From positions 62,001-126,000 of the forward strand of contig NZ_JBBPCC010000020.1 of assembly GCF_038070315.1 (NCBI RefSeq): a stretch of 64,000 nucleotides of DNA, read 5' to 3'. The notes beneath the pieces are model-generated. The model was not told the origin of the DNA. It searched no databases and saw only the letters and a list, made by a program, of their open reading frames with translations. The DNA is from Paenibacillus_G filicis (GTDB taxonomy: Bacteria > Bacillota > Bacilli > Paenibacillales > NBRC-103111). Positions 59,978-64,000 of the stretch are shown here, piece by piece. Each line of letters begins with the position of its first letter. Within the stretch, counting starts at the first letter, position 1. The translations under genes were made by a program, and so were the position numbers.

Positions 59978-60035
59978 GTGTATGGAAACGGATGACGCGC
60001 TCAGCATGGGCTGCCTTCAAGCGAACCTGTGTACT

Positions 60036-60875
60036 CTACTCCCGGTTCGAAACAGCGTCCTCTTGAGGGGCCAGCCAGGCCCGGCCCTGGCGCCAGCGAA
60101 CCTCGACCGGCAGCTCGAAGAAGCGGGACAGCAAGTCCTCGGACAGGACGGATGTCGTAGGTCCGGCTTCAAATCGGGTTCCCCGCCGCAGCAGCAGCGT
60201 GTGACTGAAGATCGGCAATATTTCCTCGGTATGATGGGTGACGTAGATCATCGTCGGTGCATCCGGCAGCTTGGCGAGCTGATCAATGCTGTTCAGCAGC
60301 GTCTCGCGCGAGAACAGATCAAGCCCGTTACAAGGCTCGTCCAGGATGAGCAGCCTTGGAGAGGCCATCAGCGCGCGTGCGATCAGCAGCTTCTGCTTCT
60401 CTCCCTGGGAGCAGGTCTGATAGGCCCGGTCCCATAGATGATAACAGCCGAGCTGGCGCATCAGGCTGGCCGCGCGCTCGTAATCTGCCTCATCGGGCTT
60501 GTCATATAACCCGATGGTGGCGTATTTACCGCTAATCACGACTTTCTGCGTCCTATCCGACACATGCAGCTTCTCCTGCAGGGAGGAGCTGACCCAGCCG
60601 ATCGTCTTGCGCAGCTCGCGCAGATCGACATCCCCGTACGTCTCGCCGAGTACGCCGACCCGGCCGCTTGTCGGCCAGATGTAGCCTGTGATAATATTCA
60701 GCAGGGTCGTCTTACCCGAGCCGTTCAGCCCGAGCAGCGCCCAATGCTCGCCCTTGTTTACACGCCAGTTAATCTCCGAGAGTAGCGTCTTGTCATCGCG
60801 AATATAGCTGACACTTCGAACATCGATAACAGACGCACTTCCTTGCGGTTCTTCAACTTGTTCCCCGTTGCTCAT
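60036..60875 (-). CDS. ABC transporter ATP-binding protein, YlmA-like
   Basis: 279 residues. Walker A 'GLNGSGKTT', signature 'CSQGEKQKLLIARALM' and Walker B 'LLILDEPCNGLDL' are intact, as is the H-loop 'VTHHTEEI'. It resembles B. subtilis YlmA and ModF-like soluble ATPases. No permease gene is next to it, so the transport partner is unknown. ATG 60875 on the reverse strand follows AGAGGAG. It is the last gene of a reverse-strand trio. Confidence 0.92.
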   Translation of the reverse strand: MSNGEQVEEPQGSASVIDVRSVSYIRDDKTLLSEINWRVNKGEHWALLGLNGSGKTTLLNIITGYIWPTSGRVGVLGETYGDVDLRELRKTIGWVSSSLQEKLHVSDRTQKVVISGKYATIGLYDKPDEADYERAASLMRQLGCYHLWDRAYQTCSQGEKQKLLIARALMASPRLLILDEPCNGLDLFSRETLLNSIDQLAKLPDAPTMIYVTHHTEEILPIFSHTLLLRRGTRFEAGPTTSVLSEDLLSRFFELPVEVRWRQGRAWLAPQEDAVSNRE

Positions 60876-60930
60876 GTTAGATTCTCCTCTGCTGGGGCCC
60901 TTAAGCAGGCCGTTTCTTTTATCAGCTATT

Positions 60931-61248
60931 TTAACGGCTGTCGAGCCGTTTGGCAACCGATTCCAGCTTCTGACGGATGGAGCCGTGCTTGTCGCGGCGA
61001 TCGTCGAATTTGACGGAGGTGCAGACGCGCTGCGCCCCCGCTTGGAACGGCAGCTCGTGCAGGCCGCGGATTACGCGGAACAGCTCATCCAGCTCGCCTT
61101 CCAGTATCGTGCTCATGGCCGTCATCTCGAATAGGATGCTTCCGGAAGCTTGCTGCTCCGTTAAATAGGTGTGAAGCTCAGCGACATAAGCGCTCAGACT
61201 CGTCGACTCCGTGCCGACAGGAATGATTGTGATTTCGGCTATGGCCAT
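60931..61248 (-). CDS. MTH1187/YqgV family thiamine-binding protein
   Basis: 105 residues with the ferredoxin-like fold of the thiamine-binding YqgV/MTH1187 family ('MAIAEITIIPVGTESTSLSA', 'FEMTAMSTILEGELDELF', 'VCTSVKFDDRRDK'). Members bind thiamine or HMP-like ligands; their role is not settled. ATG 61248 has AAGGAG nine bases before it. It lies 55 bases upstream of the ABC ATPase, so co-transcription is likely. Confidence 0.88.
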   Translation of the reverse strand: MAIAEITIIPVGTESTSLSAYVAELHTYLTEQQASGSILFEMTAMSTILEGELDELFRVIRGLHELPFQAGAQRVCTSVKFDDRRDKHGSIRQKLESVAKRLDSR

Positions 61249-61296
61249 GTTCAAGGGCTCCTTTTCTCGTGATATCCGTTGGATGGGCAATAAGGC

Positions 61297-61800
61297 TTAC
61301 ATTTGCTCAGGATCGATCAGTTCTGTCCAGTGTACGGCAGGCTCACCGGAAGCTTCATATCCGGCTGTACCCACCCATACATGAGGACTTGCAGGCTGCT
61401 GGAAATAATGCTCAAGCAACTTACGGTAGATAAAAGGGATCTCCCGGTCCAGCACTTCGTCTCGCGGAATCCAGTGGAGGACGCCTTCGTCGGACTGGAT
61501 GATGTCCCGCTTCCTGGTGACAGCCGTATAAATAAACTGCTGGCGAACCTCTTGCTGGTTCAGTCGGATCAGGATATACCTCAGCCGCAGCTCGCCCAGC
61601 TCCTCAGGCAGCAAGCCGGTTTCCTCCTGAATCTCGCGCAGCACCGCGGCTTCGGGATCATTAATTTCGTGGGTCTCCAGATGTCCTCCTACAGCCGCCC
61701 ACAAGCCGGGCGATAAGGTGCGGGTCATGGACCGCTTCATCATCAGCAGATCACCCTGATTAAATAACATGGCGGTGGCCATCATGCGGGCTCGAATCAC
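61297..61800 (-). CDS. NUDIX hydrolase
   Basis: 167 residues. The Nudix box is 'GGHLETHEINDPEAAVLREI' followed by 'QEETGL', with nine instead of seven residues between the first Glu and the REUXEE core. Substrate unknown; probably a nucleoside diphosphate derivative. It lies upstream of the thiamine-binding protein and ABC ATPase genes on the same strand. Confidence 0.9.
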   Translation of the reverse strand: MIRARMMATAMLFNQGDLLMMKRSMTRTLSPGLWAAVGGHLETHEINDPEAAVLREIQEETGLLPEELGELRLRYILIRLNQQEVRQQFIYTAVTRKRDIIQSDEGVLHWIPRDEVLDREIPFIYRKLLEHYFQQPASPHVWVGTAGYEASGEPAVHWTELIDPEQM

Positions 61801-61862
61801 TTGGCTTCTCCTCTTTCCTCATACTGGATATTACTTTATCATATTTTTATGTACAAAGCCTA

Positions 61863-61892
61863 TTGCCCGAAGCGGTGGGCATGCGATATAAT
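61863..61892 (+). promoter_or_regulatory. sigma-A promoter of the ACT-domain regulator and hom
   Basis: TTGCCC (61863-61868), 18 bases, TATAAT (61887-61892). Confidence 0.7.
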
Positions 61893-61937
61893 GTCCTCTA
61901 GGTGAGAACAATAGTCTGTGTAGAGAGGACTGTTACA

Positions 61938-62408
61938 GTGCCTGATAAACCTATCGGGGGAAGACCCCCGCAAGGCGAGCGATTTTTCCTCGTTCGAGAG
62001 GATATGCTACCCGAGGCGCTCGTCAAGACGGTTCAAGCCAAAAGCTTGCTCGCTCGGGGCGAAGTGAAAACCGTTCACGAAGCGGTCGAGCAGGTAGAGC
62101 TGAGCCGAAGCGCCTTTTACAAATACAAGGACGGGATCTTCCCGTTAAGCAAGCTGGATCGTGACCGGATCGTGACGATCTCGATGGATCTGGAGCACCG
62201 CTCGGGCATCTTGTCCCGGGTACTGGCGCTCATCGCCGGTCTGGAAGGCAATGTGCTGACCATCCATCAAACTATCCCGCTGCAGGGTGTCGCGAATGTC
62301 GTCATCTCCGTCGAAACGTCGCTGATGGGCGACAGCGTAGCCGTGCTGCTTGATAAGCTGCGTGAGCAGGATGGCGTGACCCGCGCAACCCTTGCCGGGC
62401 AAGGCTGA
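61938..62408 (+). CDS. thrR: ACT-domain regulator, PheB/ThrR type
   Basis: 156 residues. The N-terminal 75 residues form a small helix-turn-helix-like domain ('KTVHEAVEQVELSRSAFYKYKDGIF'); an ACT domain follows ('TISMDLEHRSGILSRVLALIAGLEGNVLTIHQ' residues). The gene after obg in B. subtilis is the ACT-domain pheB; as I recall, a related protein ThrR represses hom and threonine genes there. Here it stands directly before hom, which supports a role in threonine control, but that is inference. GTG 61938 has AGAGAGGA eight bases upstream. Confidence 0.85.
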   Translation: MPDKPIGGRPPQGERFFLVREDMLPEALVKTVQAKSLLARGEVKTVHEAVEQVELSRSAFYKYKDGIFPLSKLDRDRIVTISMDLEHRSGILSRVLALIAGLEGNVLTIHQTIPLQGVANVVISVETSLMGDSVAVLLDKLREQDGVTRATLAGQG

Positions 62409-62437
62409 GAAAAGAATACAAATAAATAAATGTTAGC

Positions 62438-62502
62438 TGCCGGTATATGGGGATTGCTGTGCTATAGGCACAGTCGCTACGGCAGTAACCCCTTGAGGAG
62501 GA
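62438..62502 (+). promoter_or_regulatory. Structured leader of hom with competing pairings
   Basis: Three pairings compete: CTGCCG (62438-62443) with CGGCAG (62481-62486); GGGGATTGCTG (62450-62460) with CAGTAACCCC (62484-62493), ten pairs with one bulge; and CTGTG (62458-62462) with CACAG (62470-62474). The second ends three bases before the ribosome binding site GAGGAGG (62496-62502). No T tract follows, so control would be translational. Confidence 0.5.
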
Positions 62503-62508
62503 ACATCT

Positions 62509-63795
62509 ATGAAACCCGTCAAAGTCGGATTACTTGGGCTGGGTACCGTCGGAACCGGTGTCGTGCGTATTGTGGAAGGACATCAGCATGATCTCATGAG
62601 CCAGTCCGGCTCGCCGATCGAGATCTCCAAGATTCTCGTGAAGGATAAAAGCAAGGCCCGCTCGATCCATGTGTCGGAAGATAAGCTGACAGAGAGTGCC
62701 TGGGATATTATCGAGAGCCCGGATGTGGATGTGATCGTGGAGGTTATGGGCGGCATCGAGCAGACCAAGGAGCTGATGCTGGCCGCGCTGGACAGGGGCA
62801 AGCATATCGTGACGGCCAACAAGGATCTGATGGCGCTGCACGGTCCTGAGATTTTGCAGAAGGCGGCTGAGAAGGGCTGCGACGTGATGTATGAAGCGAG
62901 TGTGGCGGGGGGCATCCCGATCATCCGCACGCTGATCGAGGGCTTCTCCTCCGATCGGATCACCAAGATTATGGGGATTGTCAACGGCACGACCAACTAT
63001 ATTCTGACGAAGATGAGTCAGGAAGGCGCGGCATATGACGATGTGTTGAAGGAAGCGCAGCAGCTTGGTTATGCGGAATCCGATCCGACCTCTGACGTGG
63101 AAGGGTTTGATGCGGCGCGCAAGATGACGATTCTCGCAACGCTTGGCTTCCATGCGAACATTGCGCTGTCCGACGTGACGGCCAAGGGCATCTCCAAGGT
63201 GAGCAAGGAGGATATCGCCTACGGCAAAAAGCTGGGCTATGAGGTGAAGCTCCTCGGAATCGCGGAGCGTCAGGACGAGCATATTAGCATCAGCGTACAG
63301 CCGACGATGGTGAAGCATTCGCATCCGCTGGCCGCGGTCAACGGGGTATTCAACGCTGTGTATGTGTACGGGGAAGCCGTCGGGGAAACGATGTTCTATG
63401 GACCTGGCGCAGGCGAGATGCCGACGGCAACCTCGGTCGTCGCGGATCTGGTCGCTGTTGTCCGCAACTCGAATCTCGGCGTCAACGGACGTCGCGGGTT
63501 CGTCCCTTATAAGGAGAAGAAGCTCAAGACCGACGAGCAGATCTCTTCGAAAAACTTTATCCTGCTGCATGTCGAGGACAAGGCGGGCGTGCTGGCACAG
63601 ATTACCCAGGTATTTGCTCAGCATGAGGTAAGCCTGGAGTCGGTGCTCCAGCACCCGAATCAATCCAATCCGCTGGCTGAGATCATCATCATCACGCATG
63701 ATGCGAACAAGGCGTCTATGAACAACGTATTGAAGCAGTTCGAAAGCATGAGCGCCGTTCACGCGATTAAGAGTGTGTACCGCGTCGAAGGGTAG
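62509..63795 (+). CDS. hom: Homoserine dehydrogenase
   Basis: 428 residues. NAD(P) motif 'VGLLGLGTVGTGVVRI', substrate-binding 'IVNGTTNYILTKM' and 'DPTSDVEGFDAARKM', and a C-terminal ACT domain ('ILLHVEDKAGVLAQITQVF') for feedback control by threonine. It reduces aspartate semialdehyde to homoserine. The upstream leader may control its translation. thrB follows after 10 bases; thrC, usually between the two in Bacillus, is not here. Confidence 0.97.
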   Translation: MKPVKVGLLGLGTVGTGVVRIVEGHQHDLMSQSGSPIEISKILVKDKSKARSIHVSEDKLTESAWDIIESPDVDVIVEVMGGIEQTKELMLAALDRGKHIVTANKDLMALHGPEILQKAAEKGCDVMYEASVAGGIPIIRTLIEGFSSDRITKIMGIVNGTTNYILTKMSQEGAAYDDVLKEAQQLGYAESDPTSDVEGFDAARKMTILATLGFHANIALSDVTAKGISKVSKEDIAYGKKLGYEVKLLGIAERQDEHISISVQPTMVKHSHPLAAVNGVFNAVYVYGEAVGETMFYGPGAGEMPTATSVVADLVAVVRNSNLGVNGRRGFVPYKEKKLKTDEQISSKNFILLHVEDKAGVLAQITQVFAQHEVSLESVLQHPNQSNPLAEIIIITHDANKASMNNVLKQFESMSAVHAIKSVYRVEG

Positions 63796-63805
63796 GAATC
63801 AAGGG

Positions 63806-64000
63806 ATGACAGACCATAACAAGCGCAGAGTACGCGTACAGGTGCCGGCCAGCACGGCCAATCTTGGGCCAGGCTTCGATACACTGGGCATGGCGCTGAA
63901 TCTATATGCATGGATTGAAATGAGTATCGCCGAGGAAACTCGATTCACGCTGTACGGGGACCAGATGAAGGGTGTCCCTACAGATAAGAGCAACCTGCTC
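63806..64000 (+). CDS. thrB: Homoserine kinase, 3' end outside window
   Basis: 65 residues are visible. 'VQVPASTANLGPGFDTLGMAL' residues (about 10-30) are the GHMP-kinase N-terminal block of ThrB, which phosphorylates homoserine on the way to threonine. ATG 63806 lies 10 bases after hom, so the two are in one operon. Confidence 0.92.
   Translation, partial: MTDHNKRRVRVQVPASTANLGPGFDTLGMALNLYAWIEMSIAEETRFTLYGDQMKGVPTDKSNLL

Noticed and set aside
62530..63762. 410-codon reverse-strand frame opposite hom
   Set aside because: Antisense shadow of a certain gene, with shadow-like composition.

Overview
The window is chromosomal DNA from an endospore-forming member of the Firmicutes, most likely Paenibacillus or a close relative. 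Gene order follows the Bacillus subtilis ysoA-tig-clpX-lonB-lonA-ysxC-hemAXCDBL-spoVID-valS-folC-spoIIB-maf-radC-mreBCD-minCD-spoIVFAB-rplU-prp-rpmA-spo0B-obg-pheB backbone. It differs in ways that suggest a Paenibacillaceae genome: clpP sits between tig and clpX, CobA and HemD are fused, hemE-hemH-hemY lie inside the heme locus, an RNase E/G gene precedes rplU, and one cell-wall amidase carries SLH domains. I see no rRNA, tRNA, CRISPR array, prophage or intact insertion sequence.

Layout. 1-6848: a cut Ger(x)C germination protein gene, a TPR-like gene, tig, clpP, clpX and ispG. 6849-10687: an insertion relative to Bacillus, holding an SDR/TetR divergent pair with twin operators, a divergent-family polysaccharide deacetylase and a CwlD-like amidase. 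10834-15759: lonB, lonA and the ribosome-assembly GTPase gene. 16201-17548: an unrecognised 195-residue protein and S-adenosylmethionine decarboxylase. 17815-30188: the heme/siroheme locus (hemA, hemX, sirC, hemC, cobA-hemD, hemB, hemE, hemH, hemY, a reverse-strand Crp/Fnr regulator, hemL). 30306-34522: a phosphodiester glycosidase with a long disordered tail, a 54-residue membrane microprotein coupled to an RluA-type pseudouridine synthase, and SpoVID. 34635-40561: a valine T-box, valS, folC, murC. 40782-45782: SpoIIB, then a small accessory segment (two GNAT acetyltransferases, a VOC protein, a gene remnant) and the SLH amidase. 45919-53254: a DUF4321-like protein, maf, radC, mreBCD, minCD, rodA. 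53484-59908: spoIVFA/B, RNase G, rplU-prp-rpmA, spo0B, obg. 59932-64000: a reverse-strand trio (ABC ATPase, thiamine-binding protein, NUDIX), then an ACT-domain regulator, hom and the start of thrB.

How it fits together. Most genes serve growth and sporulation housekeeping: protein folding and turnover, tetrapyrrole synthesis from charged glutamyl-tRNA to protoheme with a siroheme branch, peptidoglycan synthesis and cell shape, septum placement, and the forespore-to-mother-cell checkpoint. Regulation visible in the DNA includes many sigma-A promoters, a good sigma-E promoter before spoIVFA, a possible sigma-F/G promoter before lonB, a T-box before valS, a likely L21 leader before rplU, and an undescribed-looking alternative-pairing leader before hom.

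I found no clear novel multi-gene system. The best candidates for something new are the hom leader, the twin TetR operators, the microprotein-RluA pair, the unknown gene at 16201, and the perfect palindrome upstream of the RNase G gene.
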